DNA of 64,000 nt. Source: Aristolochia californica (taxonomy: Eukaryota > Streptophyta > Magnoliopsida > Piperales > Aristolochiaceae). Both the position numbers and the translations under genes were made by a program. The DNA lies in contig JARWKL010000005.1 in NCBI GenBank assembly GCA_029961685.1, positions 21,604,164-21,668,163 on the forward strand, read 5' to 3'. The notes under the pieces are model-generated. The model saw only the letters and a list, made by a program, of their open reading frames with translations, had not been told where the DNA came from and searched no databases. This document shows, piece by piece, positions 26,485 to 40,800 of the stretch (position 1 is its first letter; the number at the start of each line of letters is the position of its first letter).

Positions 26485-29400
26485 ACATGATAAATCTCTT
26501 TAATATCATCCATGATCGTTAGGTCAACATTTTGTAAATGGGCAAAATAATGGCTTATTTGACTCGGATAAATATCCCTCCACACGTTCACTTGAGAATT
26601 TAATGTTACTATCTTTTAAAGGTCTGGATCCATAGGTCATTTGAATGTTTAACATGTTTCAAGCATGCATTTCTATTTTTTCAAACATGTGTAGAAAATC
26701 ATCTTTCTTATAAAATTTCGAGCTATTACGGTTGAACTAGTGGAATTACCCAAACTTGGATAACAAAACTTTTGTATTCACTTGTGGTGTGTAAATAAAT
26801 TTTCTTTACTTATATTTTTTTATTCCTTTAATTCCTTTCCATACATAAACTCTAAAATTTTCATTTTGTTGTGACCTATTTGCCTTTGAAATCTTTTTTT
26901 TTGCTTACGAGATGAAGGGAAATTGAAAAATCAAATTTTGATTTAAGAAAAAGTATACTTCTAGAATGGAAATTTACAATGCACAAATGTAGAGAGAGAT
27001 AATTCAAAAAACTGTCAGTAAGTTTTAGAGATTTAAACTCTTTCTTGTTTTTATATATCAGGATCTGCATTCGTCGGGAAAAGGGGCAGGCGAGGGATTT
27101 TTAACTGAGTGTTGACTCTCAATTCATAACTCATGCCTTAAAAAAATATAGCTCGTTACGCATGACAAATAACTTTACAATCATCTATGATTGTTTGGTC
27201 AGCTTTTTGTAAATGGGCAGAATAATGGCTTGTTTGAGTCGAGTAAATATCCCTCCGCACGTTCACTTGAGAATGTAATGTTATTCTATTTAAAATGTTT
27301 GGATTCATTGGTCATTTGAATATTTAAAATGTTTCAAGCATTCATATCCATTTTTAAAAACATGGGTAGAAAAATCTCTTTCTTATAAAATTCCAAGCTA
27401 TTAGGGTTGAACTAGTGGAATTACCCAAACTTGCATAACAGAACTTTTGTGTTCATTTGTGGTGTGAGAATTAATTTTCATTACATACATTTTTTTATTG
27501 CTTTAAATTCTTTCCATACATAAACTCTAAAATTTTGATTTTGTTGTGATCTATTTGCCTTTTATCTCTTTTTTTTGTTTACGAGAAGAAGGGAAAGTGA
27601 AAAGTCAAATTTTGATTTAAGAAAAAAGTATACATCTAAAATGGAAATTCACAATGCACAAATGTAGAGAGAGATAATTCCTAAAAGTGTCTGTACTTTT
27701 TAGGGATAGTAAACACTTTTTAGTTTTTATTTATCAGGTTCTGCAATTGTCGGGAAAAGGGGCATGCGGGGGTTTTTAACAGAGTGTCAACTCCAAATCC
27801 ATAAGTCATTGCTTACAAAAATATAGCCCATTACGTATGATAAATAAATTTACAATCATCTATGATCGTTAGGTCAGCTTTTTGTAAATGGACCAAATAT
27901 TGGCTTGTTTGACTCGGGTAAATATCCCACCGCATGTTCACTTGAGAATTTAATGTTATTCATTTCAAAAGGTTTGGATTCATAGGTCATTTGAATCTTT
28001 AATATATTTCAAGCATGCATATCCATTTTTTAAAACATGTGTAGAAAAATCTTTCTTATAAATTTCTGAGCTATTAGGGTTGAACTAGTGGAATTACCCA
28101 AACTTGGATAACGAAACTTTTGTGTTCATTTGTGGTGTGAGAATAAATTTTCTTTAATAACATTTGTTTATTTCTTTAAATTCTTTCCATACATAAAATT
28201 CAAAATTTTCATTTTTTTGTGATCGATTTGCCATTTATCTCTTTTTATTGTTTATGAGATGAAGGGCAAGTGAAAACTCAAGTTTTGATTAAAGAAAAAA
28301 GTATACATCTAAAATGGAAATTAACAATGCACAAATTTAGACAGAGATAATTCTGAAAAGTGTCTGTAATTTTTAGGGATAGTAAACTCTTTTTAGTTTT
28401 TATATATCAGGTTCTGCAATTGTCGGGAAAAGGGGCTTGTGGGGATTTTTAACTGAGTGTTGACTCCCAATCCATAAGTTAGTCGTTACAAAAATATAGC
28501 CCGTTACGCACGATAAATCACTTTACTATCATCTATGATCGTTAGGTTAGCTCTTTGTAAATGGGAAAAATAATGGCTTGTTTGACAAGGGTAAATATCC
28601 CTCTCCACGTTCACTTGATAATTTAATGTTATTCTCTTTAAAAGGTTTGGGTCCATAGGTCATTTGGATCTTTAACATGTTTCAAGCACGCATATCTTTT
28701 TTTTAAAACATGTGTAGAAAAATCTCTTTCTTATAAAATTTCGAGCTATTAGGGATGAACTAGTGGAACTACCCAAACTTGGATAACAAAACCTTTCTAT
28801 TCATTTGACGTGTGTGAATAAATTTTCTTTACTTACAATTGTTTATTGCTTGAAATTCTTTCCTTACATAAACTCCAAAATTTTCATTTTGTTGTGATCT
28901 ATTTGCCTTTTATCTCTTTTTTTTGTTTAGGAGATGAAGGGAACTCAAATTTTGATTTAAGAAAAAAACATTCATCTAAAATGAAAATTTACAAGGCCCA
29001 AATGTGGAGAGAGATAATTCCAAAAAGTGTCTACAATTTTTAGGGATTGTAAACTCTTTTTAGTTTTTATATTTCAGGTTCTGCAATCGTCAGGAAAAGG
29101 GGGAGGCGGGGGATTTTTAACTGCGTGTTTACTCCATATCCATAAGTCATTCCTTACAAAAACATAGCCCGTTACTTATGATAAATCATGTTAGAATCAG
29201 CTATGATCGTTAGGTCAGCTTTTTGTAAATGGGAAATGTAATGGCCTGTTTGACTCGGGTAAATATCCCACCGCACGTTCACTTCGGAATTTAATATTAT
29301 TCACTTTAAAAGGTTTGTATCCATAGGTCATTTGCATCTTTAACATGTTTCAAACATATCCATCTTTCAAAACATGTGTAGAAAAATCACTTTCTTATAA

Positions 29401-29849
29401 AATTCTGAGCTTTTAGGGTTCAACTAGTGGAATTTCCCAAACTTGGATAAAAAAACTTTTGTGTTCATTTGTGGTGTGTGAATAAATTTTCATTACTTAC
29501 ATTTATTTATTGCTTTAAATTATTTCCATACATATACTCTAAAATTTTCATTTTGTTGTGATCTATTTGCCTTTTATTTCTTTTTTTTTGGTTTACGAGA
29601 TAAAGGGAAAGAGAAAACTCAAGTTTTGATTAAAGAAAAAAGTATACATGTAAAATTGAAATGCACAATGCACAAATGTAGAGAGAGATAATTCCAAAAA
29701 GTGTCCGTAACTTTTAGGGATTGTAAACTCTTTTTAGTTTTTATATATCAGGTTCTACAATCGTCGAGAAAAGGAGGAGGCAGGAGATTTTTAACTAACT
29801 GTTGACTTCCAATCCTTAAGTCATTCCTTATAAAATTATAGCCTGTTAC
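26485..29849. repeat. Cassette copy 2 (A-B-C) plus two monomers
   Basis: Units start at 26485 (A), 27160 (B), 27835 (C), 28508 and 29176. A, B and C match 23780-25808. The position of D is taken by a unit (28508) that instead matches 22449: both have TTCATCTAAAATG and CACAAGGCCCAAATG-like stretches. It is followed by a T1 unit (29176). The switch implies unequal recombination between neighbouring cassettes. Confidence 0.78.
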
Positions 29850-32800
29850 GCATGATAAATCTCTTTAATATCATCCACGATCGTTAGGTTAACTTTTTGT
29901 AAATGGGAAAAATAATGGCTTGTTTGACTCGGGTAAAAATCCCTCCGCACGTTCACTTGAGAATTTAAGGTTATTAACTTTAAAAGGTTTGGATCCATAG
30001 GTCATTTGAATCTTTAACAAGTTTCAAGCATGCGTATCCATTTTTTCAAACATGTGTAGAAAAACCTCTATCTTATAAAATTCTGAGTTATTAGGGTTGA
30101 ACTAGTGGAATTACCCAAACTTGGATAACAAAACTTTAGTGTTCATTTGTGGTGTGTAAATAAATTATCTTTACTTATATTTGTTTATTGCTTTAAATTC
30201 TTTCCATACTTAAACTCTAAAATTTTCATCTTGTTGTGATCTATTTGCCTTTTATCTTTGTTTTTTTTGTTCACGAGATGAAGGGAAACTGAAAACTCAA
30301 ATTCTGATTTAAGAAAAAATATACATCTAAAATGGAAATTCACAATACTCAAATGTAGAGAGAGATAATTCCAAAATGTGTCTATAATTTTTAGGGATTG
30401 TAAACTCTTTCTTGTTTTTATATATCAGGTTCCGCATTCGTCGGGAAAAGGGGCAGGCGAGGGATTTTTAACTGATGGTTGACTCCCAATCCATAAGTCA
30501 TTCCTTACAAAAATATAATCCGTTACGTATGATAAATAACTTTACAATCATCAATGATTGTTAGGTCAGCTTTTTGTAAATGGCAAAATAATGGCTTGTT
30601 TGACTCGTGCAAATATCTTTTTGCACGTTCACCTGAGAATTTAATGTTATTCCATTTAAAAGGTTTGGATTCATAGTACATTTGAATCTTTAACATGTTT
30701 CAAGCATACATATCCACTTTTCAAAACATCTGTAGAAAAATCTCTTTCTTATAAAATTCCAAGCTATTTGGGTTGAACTAGTGGAATTACCCAAACTTGG
30801 ATAACTAAACTTTTGTGTTCATTTGTCGTGGGTGAATAAATTTTCTTTACTCACATTTGTTGATTGCTTTAAATTCTATCCATACATAAACTCTAAAACT
30901 TTCATTTTGATGTGATCTATTTGCCTTTTATCCCTTTTTTTTTTGTTTACTAGATGGAGGGAAAGTGAAAACTCAAATTTTGATTTAAAAAAAAAGTATA
31001 CATCTCAAATGGAAATTCACAATGCAAAAAATTAGAGAGTGATAATTCTGAAAGTTTTCTGTAATTTTTAGGGATCGTAAACTCTTTTTAGTTTTTATAT
31101 ATCAGGTTATGCAATTGTCGGGAAAAGGGTCGAGCGGGGGATTTTTAACTGAGTGTTCACTCCCAATCCATAATTCATTCCTTACAAAAATATTGCCCGT
31201 TACGCATGATAAATCACTTTATAATCATCTATGATCGTTAGGTCATTTTTTTTTAAAGTTGAAAAATAATGGCTTGTTTGACACGGGTAAATATCCCTCC
31301 GCACGTTCACTTGAGAATTTAAAGGTATTCTCTATAAAAGGTTTGGATCCATAGGTCATTTGGATCTTTAACATCTTTCAAGCATGCATGTACATTTTTT
31401 AAAACATGTGTAGAAAAATTTGTTTCTTATAAAATTCCGAGCTATTAAGGTTGAACTAGTGGAATTACCCAAATTTGGATAACTAAACTTTTGTGTTCAT
31501 TTCTTGTGTGTGAATAAATTTTCTTTACTTACATTTGTTGATTACTTTAAATTGTTTCTATACATAAACTCTAAAATTTTAATTTTATTGTGATCTATTT
31601 GCCTTTTATCTCATTTTTTTGTTTACGAGATGAAGGGAAAGTGAAAAGTCAAATTTTGATTTAAGAAAAAAGTATACATATAAAATGCAAATTCACAAGG
31701 CACAAATGTAGAGAGAGATAATTCAAAAAAGTGCCTGTAATTTTTAGGGATTGTAAACTTTTTTTAGTTTTTAAATATCAGGTTTTACAATCGTCGGGAA
31801 ACGGGGAAGGCGGGGGATTTTAAATTGCGTGTTGACTCCTATCCATAAGTCATTTCTTTGAAAAAATATAGCCCATTGCTAATGATAAATCACATTACAA
31901 TCAGCTATGATCGTTAGCTCAACTTTTCGTAAATGGTAAAAATAATGGCTGGTTTGACTCAGGTAAATATCCCACCCGACATTCACTTGGGAATTTAATG
32001 TTATTCTCTTTAAAAGGTTTGGATCCATAGGTCATTTGCATCTTTAACATGTTTCAAGCAAGCATATCCATTTTTTAAAACTTGTGTAGAAAAATCTCTT
32101 TCAAATTAAATTCCAAGTTATTTGGGTTGAACTAGTGGAATTACCCAAACTTGGATAAAAATACTTTTGTGTTCATTTGTGGTGTGTAAATAAAATTATA
32201 TTTATTTATTTATTTAAATTCTTTCCATACATAAACTCTAAAGTTTTCATTTTGTTGTGATCTATTTGCCTTTTATCTCTTTTTTTTGTTTACGATATGA
32301 AGGGAAAGTGAAAATTCAAATTTTTATTTTAGAAAAAGTATACATCTAAAATGAAAATTCACAATGCACAAATGTAGACAAAGATAATTCCAAAAAGTGT
32401 CTGTAATTTATAGGGATTGAAAACTCTTTCTAGTTTTTATATATCAGGTTCTGCATTCGTCGGCAAGAGGGCCAGGTGAGGGATTTTTAACTGAGTGTTG
32501 ACTCCCAATCCATAAGTCATTCCTTAAAAAAATATAGCCCATTACACATGATAAATAACTTTACAATCATCTATGATTGTTAGGTTAGCTTTTTGTAAGT
32601 GGGCAAAATAATGGCTTGTTTAACTTGGGTAAATATCCCTTCGCACGTTCACATGAGAATTTAATGTTCTTCTCTTTAAAAGGTTTGGATCCAAAGGTGA
32701 TTTGCATCTTTAACGTGTTTCAAGCATGCATATCCTTTTTTAAAACAGGTGTAGAAAAATCACCTTCTTATAAAATTCTGAACTATTAGGATTGAACTAA

Positions 32801-34519
32801 TGGAATTATCCAAACTTGGATAACAAAACTTTTGTGTTCATTTGTGCTGTGAGAATAAATTTTCTTTACTTACATTTGTTTATTGCTTTAAATTCTTTCC
32901 ATACATAAACTCTAAAATTTTCATTTTGTTGTGATCTATTTGCCTTTTATCTCTTTTTTTTGTTTACAAGATGAATGGAAGGTGAAAACTCAAATTTTTA
33001 TTTAATAAAAAATGTACATATGAAATGGAAATTCACAATGTACAAATGTTAAGAGAGATAATTCCAAAAGTGTCTGTAATTTTTAGGGATAGTAAACTCT
33101 TTTTAGTTTTTATATATTAGGTTCTGCAATTGTCTAGAAAAGGGACATGCTGAGGATTTTTAACTGAGTGTTGACTCCCGATCCATAAGTCATTCCTTAC
33201 AAAAATATAGCCCATTATGCATGATAAATAACTTTAAGATCTTCTATGATCGTTATGTCTTGTTTTACTCGGGTAAATATCCCTCCGCACGTTCACTTGA
33301 GAATTTACTATTATTCTCTTTAAAAGGTTTGGATTCATAAGTCATTTGAATCTTTAACATGTTTCAAGCATGCATATCCATTTTTTAAAACATGTGTAGA
33401 AAAATCTCTTTCTTATAAATTTCTGAGCTATTAGGGTTGAACTAGTGGAATTACCCAAACTTGGATAACAAAACTTTTTTGCTCATTTGTGGTGTGAGAA
33501 TAAATTTTCTTTACTAACATTTATTTTTTGCTTTAAATTCTTTCCATACATAAACTCTGAAATTTTCATTTTGTTGTGATCTATTTGCCATTTAACTCTT
33601 TTTATTGCTTACGAAATGAAGGGACAGTGAAAACTCAAATTTTGATTTTAGAAAAAAGTAAACATCTAAAATGGAAATGCACTATGCACAAATGTTGAGA
33701 GATATGATTCAAAAAAGTGTCTGTAATTTTTAGGGATTGTAAATTCTTTTTAGTTTTTATATATTTGGCTCTACAATCGTCGGGAAAAGGGGGAGGCAGG
33801 GCATTTTTAATTGAGTGTTGACTCCTAATCTATAAGTCAATACATAAAGAAATATAGCCCATTATGCATGATCAATCAATTTACAAACATCAATGATCGT
33901 TAGGTCAACTTTTTTTAAATGGGCAAAAAAATGGCTTGTTTCACCTGGGTAAATATCCCACCGCACGTTCACTTGTGAATTTAATGTAATACTCTTTAAA
34001 AGTTTTGGATCCAAAGGTCATTTCCATCTTTAACAAGTTTCAAGCATGCATATAGAAAAATCTCCTTCTTATAATATTTCGAACTATTAGGATTGAACTA
34101 ATGGAATTGCCCAAACTTCGATAACAAAACTTGTGTTCATTTGTGGTGTGTGAATAAATTTTCTTTACTTACATTTGTTTCTTGCTTTAAATTTTTCCAT
34201 ACACAAACTCTAAAATTTTCATTTTCTTGTGATCTATTTGCCTTTTATCTTTTTTTTTTTGTTTACGGGATAAAGGAAAAGTGAAAACTAGTGTTTTCAT
34301 TTAAGAAAAAAGTATAGATCTAAAATAGAAATGCACAATGCACAAATGTAGAGAGAGTTAATTCCAAAAAGTGTCTGTAATTTTAAGGGATTGTAAACTC
34401 TTTTTAGTTTTTGTATCTCAGGTTCTGCAATCGTCGAGAAAAGGGGCATGCGGGGGATTCTTAACTGAGTGTTGACTCCCAATCCATAAGTCATTCCTTA
34501 CAAAAATATAGCCCATTAC
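29850..34519. repeat. Mixed monomers, degraded cassette order
   Basis: Units start at 29850 (A), 30528, 31204, 31880 (T1-like), 32546 (B/D-like), 33219 (C) and 33866 (D). Unit 33219 lacks about 29 bp after CGTTATGTC near 33259. Unit 33866 lacks 20 bp at 34053, removing the right arm of the inverted repeat. C units recur at 16382, 19747, 25134, 27835 and 33219, so spacing varies among about 3.37, 5.39, 2.70 and 5.38 kb. Confidence 0.75.
33357..33395. repeat. Conserved inverted repeat with GCATGC core (representative)
   Basis: ACATGTTT at 33357-33364 is the reverse complement of AAACATGT at 33388-33395, with a 23-bp spacer. The spacer holds the overlapping palindromes GCATGC and ATGCAT. The arrangement lies near +170 in most units. 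Short dyads like this could extrude as hairpins and are a known trait of several centromeric satellites. Function here is inference. It is damaged at 34053, 52980 and 54305. Confidence 0.7.
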
Positions 34520-37222
34520 GCATGATAAATCACTTGACAATCATCTATGATCGTTAGGTCAACTCTTTGTAAAGTTGAAAAATAATGGCTTGTTTGACAC
34601 GGGTAAATATCCCTCCACACGTTCACTTGAGAATTTAAAGTTATTCTCTCTAAAAGGTTTGGATCCATAGGTCATTTGGATATTTAACATGTTTCAAGCA
34701 TTCATATCCTTTTTTTAAAACATGTGTAGAAAAATCTCTTTCTTATAAAATTCCGAGCTATTAGGGTTGAACAAGTGGAATTACCCAAACTTGGATAACA
34801 AAATTTGTGTGTTCATTTGTGGTGTGTGAATAAATTTTATTTACTTATATTTGTTTATTGCTTTAAATTCTCTCCATACATAAACTCTAAAATTTTCATT
34901 TTATTATGATCAATTAGCCTTTTATCACTTTTTTTTTATTTACGAGATGAAGGGAAAGTGAAAACTCAAATTTTGATTTAAGAAAAAAGTATACATCTAA
35001 AATGGAATTTCACTAGGCACAAATGTAGAGAGAGATAATTCAAAAAAGTGTATGTAAATTTTAGGGATTTTAAACTCTTTTTAGTTTTTATATATCATGT
35101 TCTGCAATCGTCAGGAAAAGGGGCAGGCAGGGGATTTTTAACTATGTGTTGACTCCATATCCATAAACCATTCCTTACAAAAATATAGCCCGTTACTTAA
35201 GATAAATCACGTTACAATCAGCTATGATCGTTAGGTCAGTTTTTCATAAACGGAAAAATTAATGGCTTGTTTGACTCGGGTAAATATCCCACCGCACGTT
35301 CACTTGGAAATTTAATTTTATTCTCTTTAAAAGGTTTGGATCCATATGTCATTTGCATCTTTAACATGTTTCAAGCATTCATATCCATTTTTTAAAACAT
35401 GTGTAGAAAAATCTCTTTGTTATAAAATTTTGAGCTATTAGAGTTAAACTAGTGGAATTTCCCAAACTAGGATAACAAAACTTTTGTGTTCATTTGTGGT
35501 GTGTGAATAAATTTTATTTACTTGCATTTTTTTATTGCTTTAAATTATTTCCATACATAAAGTCTAAAATATTCATTTTGTTGTGATCTATTTGCCTTTT
35601 ATCTCTTTTTTTTGTTTACGAGATAAAGGGAAAGTGATAACTCCTATTTTGATTTAATAAAAAAGTATAGATCTAAAACAGAAATGCATAATGCACAAAT
35701 GTAAAGAGATATAATTCAGAAAAGTGTCAGTAATTTTTAGGGATTGTAAACACATTTTAGTTTTTATATATCAGATTCTACAATCGTCGGAAAAAGGGGG
35801 AGGCAGGTATTTTTGACTGACTATTGGCTCCCAATCCTTAAGTCATTCCTTAAAAAAATATAGCTCGTTACGCATGATAAATCACTTTACAATCATCTAT
35901 GATCGTTAGGTCAAACTTTTTGTAAAGTTGCAAAATAATTGCTTGTTTGACACGGGTAAGTATCCATTTGCACGTTCACTTGAGAATTTAAAGTTATTCT
36001 CTTTAAAAGGTTTGGATCCATAGGTCATTTCAATCTTTAACATAATTGAAGCATGCATATCAATTTTTAAAAACATGTGTAGAAAAATCTCTTTCTGAAA
36101 AATTCCGAGCTATTAGGGTTGAACGAGTGGAATTACCCAAACTTGGATAACAAAACTTTTGTGTTCATTTGTAGTGTGTGAATAAATTTTCGTTACTTAC
36201 CTTTGTTTATTGCTTTAAATTCTTTCCATACATAAACTCTAAAATTTTCATTTTGTTTTGATCTATTTGCCTTTTATCTCTTTTTTTTCTTACGAGATGA
36301 AAGGAAACTGAAAATTCAAATTTTGATTGAAGAAAAAAGTATACAACTAAAATGGAAATTCATAAGGCACAAATGTAGAGAGAGTTAATTCCAAAAAGTG
36401 TCTGTAATTTTTAGGGATTCTAAACTCTTTTTAGTTTTTATATATCAGGTTCTGCAATCATCGGGAAAAAGGGCAAGCAGGGGATTTTTAACTCCGTGTT
36501 GACTCCAGATCCATAAGTCATTACTTAGAAAAATATAACCAGTTACTTATGGTAAATCACGTTACAATCAACTATGATCGTTAGGTCTGCTTTTTGTAAA
36601 TGGGAAAGTAATGGCTTCTTTGACTCGGGTAAATATCCCACCACACGTCACTTGGGAATTTAATGTTATTCTCTTTAAAAGGTTTGGATCCATAGGTCAT
36701 TTGCATCTTTAATATGTTTCAAGCCTACAAATCCATTTTTTAAAACATGTGTAGAAAAATCTCTTTCTTATAAAATTCCGAGCTATTAGGGTTGAACCAG
36801 TGGAATTACCCAAACTTGGATACCAAAACTTTTGTGTTCATTTGTGGTGTGTGAATAAATTTTTTTACTTACATTTGTTTATTGCTTTATATTCTTTCCA
36901 TACATAAACTCTAAAATTTTCATTTTGTTGTGATCTATTTGCCTTTTATCTCTTTTTTTTTTTTGTTTACGAGATGAAGGGAAAGTAAAAACTCAAATTC
37001 TTATTTAAGAAAAAGTATACATATAAAATGGAAATTCACAATGCACAAATGTAGAGAGAGATAATTCCAAAAAGTGTCTGCAATTTTTAGGGATTGTAAA
37101 CTCTTTCTAGTTTTTATATATCAGGTTCTGTATTCATCGGGAAAAGGGGCAGGGGAGGGATTTTTAACTAAGTGTCGACTCCCAATCCAAAAGTCATGCC
37201 TTACAAAAATATAGCTCATTAC
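34520..37222. repeat. ~1.35 kb dimer repeat, two copies
   Basis: Units start at 34520 and 35198 (copy 1), then 35872 and 36547 (copy 2). The first unit of each pair has AAAGTTG(A/C)AAAATAAT and TTTGACACGGGTAA. The second is T1-type (ACTTA start, CACGTTACAATCA, CACTTGGGAATTT-like). Copy spacing is about 1352 bp. Confidence 0.78.
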
Positions 37223-37897
37223 GCATGATAAATAACTTTACAATCATCTATGATTGTTTGGTCAACTTTTTGTAAATAGGCAAAATAATGGCTTGTTTGA
37301 CTAGGGTAAATATCCCTCCGCACGTTCACTTTTAATGTTATTCTCTTTAAAAAGTTTGGATTCATAGGTCATTTGAATCTTTACAATGTTTCAAGCATGC
37401 GTATCTATTTTTTAAAACATGTATAGAAAAATCTCTTTCTTAAAAATTTCTAGCTAATAGGGTTGAACTAGTGGAATTTCCCAAACTTGGATAATAAAAC
37501 TTTTGTGTTCATTTGTGCGGGTACTGTGAGAATAAATTTTCTTTACATACATTTGTTTGTTGCTTTCAATTCTTTCCATACATAATATCTAAAATTTTCT
37601 TTTGGTTGTGATATGTTCGCCTTTTATCTCTTTTTTTTGTTTACGAGATGAAGGGAAAGTGAAAACTCAAATTTATATTTAAGAAAAAAGTATACATTTA
37701 AAATGGAAATTCAAAAGGCAAAAATGTAGAAAGAGATAATACAAAAAAGAGTCTGTAATTTTTAGGGATTGTAAACTCTTTTTAGTTTTTATATATCAGG
37801 TTTTGTAATCATCGAGAATAAGGGCAGGATAGGGATTTTTAACTGCGTGTTGACTCCATATCCATATGTCATTCCTTACAAAAATATAGCCCGTTTC
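37223..37897. repeat. Single monomer between dimer and trimer domains
   Basis: This B-like unit (CGCATGATAAATAACTTT start) carries a GTGCGGGTACTGTGAG expansion near 37517, where other units read GTGGTGTGAG. It ends with the GCGTGTTGACTCCATATCC form that precedes T1 units. Confidence 0.75.
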
Positions 37898-40800
37898 TTA
37901 AGATAAATCACGTTACAATCAGCTATGATTGTTAGGTCAGCTTTTTGTAAATGGGAAAAATAATGACTTGTTTGACTCGAGTAAATATCCCATTGCACGT
38001 TCACTTGGGAAATTATTGTTGTTATCATTAAAAGGTTTGGTTCCAAAGGACATTTTAATCTTTAACATATTTCTAGCATACATATCCATTTTTTCAAACA
38101 TGTGTAGAAAAACCTCTTTCTTATAAAATTCCGAGCTATTAGGGTTGAACTAGTGGAATTACCCAAACTTGGATGCCAAAACTTTTGTGTTCATTTGTGG
38201 TGTGTAAATAAATTTTCATTATTTATATTTGTATGTTGATTTAAATTCTTTCCATACATAAAATCTAAAATTTTCATTTTCTTGTGATCTATTTGCCTTT
38301 TGTTTGTTTTTTTTTACGAGGTGAAGGGAAAGTGAATACTCAAATTTTTATTTAAGAAAAAGTATACATCTAAATTGGAAATTCACAATGCACAAATATA
38401 GAGAGAGATAATTCCAATAAGTGTCTATAATTATTAGGGATTGTAAACTCTTTCTAGTTTTTATTTATCAGGTTCTACATTCTTCGAGAAAAGGGGCAGG
38501 CGAGGGATTTTTAACTGAGTGTTGACTCTGACTCCATAAGTAATTCCTTAAAAAAATATTGCCCGTTACGCATGATAAATAACTTTACAATCATCTATGA
38601 TCGTTAAGTCAGATTTTTCTAAAAGGGAAAAATAATGGCTTGTTTGACTCACGTTCACTTGAAAATTTAATGTTATTCTCTTTAAAAGGTTTGGATTCAT
38701 AGGTCATTTGAATCATTAATGTTTCAAGCATGCATATCCATTTTTAAAACATGTGTAGAAAAATCTCTTTCTTATAAAATTCCGAGCTATTAGGGTTGAA
38801 CTAGTGGAATTACCCAAACTTGGATAACAAAACGTTTGTGTTCATTTGTGGTGTGAGAATAAATTTTCTTTACTTACATTTGTTTATTGCTTTAAATTAT
38901 TTCCATACATAAACTCTAAAATTTTCATTTTGTTGTGATCTATTTGCCCTTTATCTCATTTTTTTGTTTGCGATATGAAGCAAAAGTGAAAAATCAAATT
39001 TTGATTTAAGAAAAAAGTATACATCTCAAATGAAAATTCACATTGCACAAAATTAAAGAGAGATAATTCAAAAAAGTGTCTATAATTTTTAGGGATAGTA
39101 AACTCTTTTTAGTTTTTATATATCAGGTTCTGCAATTGTCGGGAAAAGGGGCATGCGTTGGATTTTTAACTGAGTGTTGACTCCCAATCGATAAGTCATT
39201 CCTTAAAGAAATATAGCCCATTATGCATGATAAATCACTTTATATTCATATATGATCGTTAGGTCAACCTTTTGTAAAGTTGCAAAATAATGGCTTGTTT
39301 GACATGGGTAAATATCCCTCTGCACGTTCACATGAGAATTTAAAGTTATTCTTTTTAGAAGGTTTGGATCCATAGGTCATTTGAATATTTAACTAGTTTC
39401 AAGCATGCATATCCATTTTTTAAAGCATTTGTAGAAAAATCTCTTTCCTATAAAATTCCGAGCTATTAAGGTTGAATTAGTGGAATTACCCAAAATTGGA
39501 TAACAAAACTTTTGTTTTCATTTGTGGTGTGTGAATAAATTTTCTTTACTTACATTTTTTTACTGCTTTAAATTCTTTCCATACATAAACTCTAAAATTT
39601 TCTTTTTGTTGTGATCTATTTTCCTTTTATCTATTTTTTTTTGTTTACGAGATGAAAGGAAAGTGAAAACTCAAATTTTGAATAAAGAAAAAAGTATACA
39701 TCTAGAATGGAAATTCACAAGGCACAAATGTAGAGACAAATAATTCCAAAAAGATTATGAAATTTTTAGGGATTGTAAACTCTTTTTAGTTTTTATATAT
39801 CAGGTTTTGCAATCGTCGGGAAAAGGGGTAGGCGGGGGATTTGTAACTGCGTGTTGAATCCATATCCATAAGTCATTCCTTACAAAAATATAGCCCGTTA
39901 CTTTTGAAAAATCATGTTACAATTAGCTATGATTGTTAGGTCAGCTTTTGGTAAAGGGGAAAAATAATGGCTTGTTTGACTCGGGTAAATATCCCACTGC
40001 ATGTTCACTTGGGAATTTACAGTTATTCACGTTAAAAAGTTTGGATCCGTAGGTCATTTGCATCTTTAACATGTTTCAAGCATACATATCCCGTTTTAAA
40101 AACATGTGTAGAAAAATCTCTTTCTTATAAAATTCCGAGCAATTAGGGTTGAACTAGTAGAATTTCCCAAACTTGGTAACAAAACTTTTGTGTTCATTTG
40201 TGGTGTGTGAAAAAATTTTCTTTACTTACATTTTTTTATTGCATTAAATTCTTTCCATACATAAACTCTAAAATTTTCATTTTGTTGTGATCTATTTTCC
40301 TTTTATCTTTTTTTTTTTGTTTACGAGATAAAGGGAAAGTGAAAACTCAAGTTTTGATATAATAAAAAACTATACATCTAAAAAAGAAATGCACAATGCG
40401 CAAATGTAGAGAGATATAAATCCAAAAAGTGTCAGTAATTTTTAGGGATTGTAAACTCTTTCTAGTTTTTATATATCAAGTTCTGCAATTGTCGGGAAAA
40501 GGGGGAGGCGGGAGATTTTTAACTGACTATTGACTGCCAATCCTTAAGTCATTCCTTATAAAAATATAGTCCGTTATGCATGATAAATCCCTTTACAATC
40601 ATCTATCATCGTTAGGTCAACTTTTTGTAAATGGGCAAAATAATAGCTTGTTCGACTCAGGTAAATATCCCTCCCCACGTTCAGTTGAGAAATTAATATT
40701 ATTTTCATTAAAAGGTTTGGATCCTCTTTAAAATGTTTCAAGCATGCAAATCCATTTTTTCAAACATGTGTAGAAAAACCTCTTTCGTATAAAATTCCGA

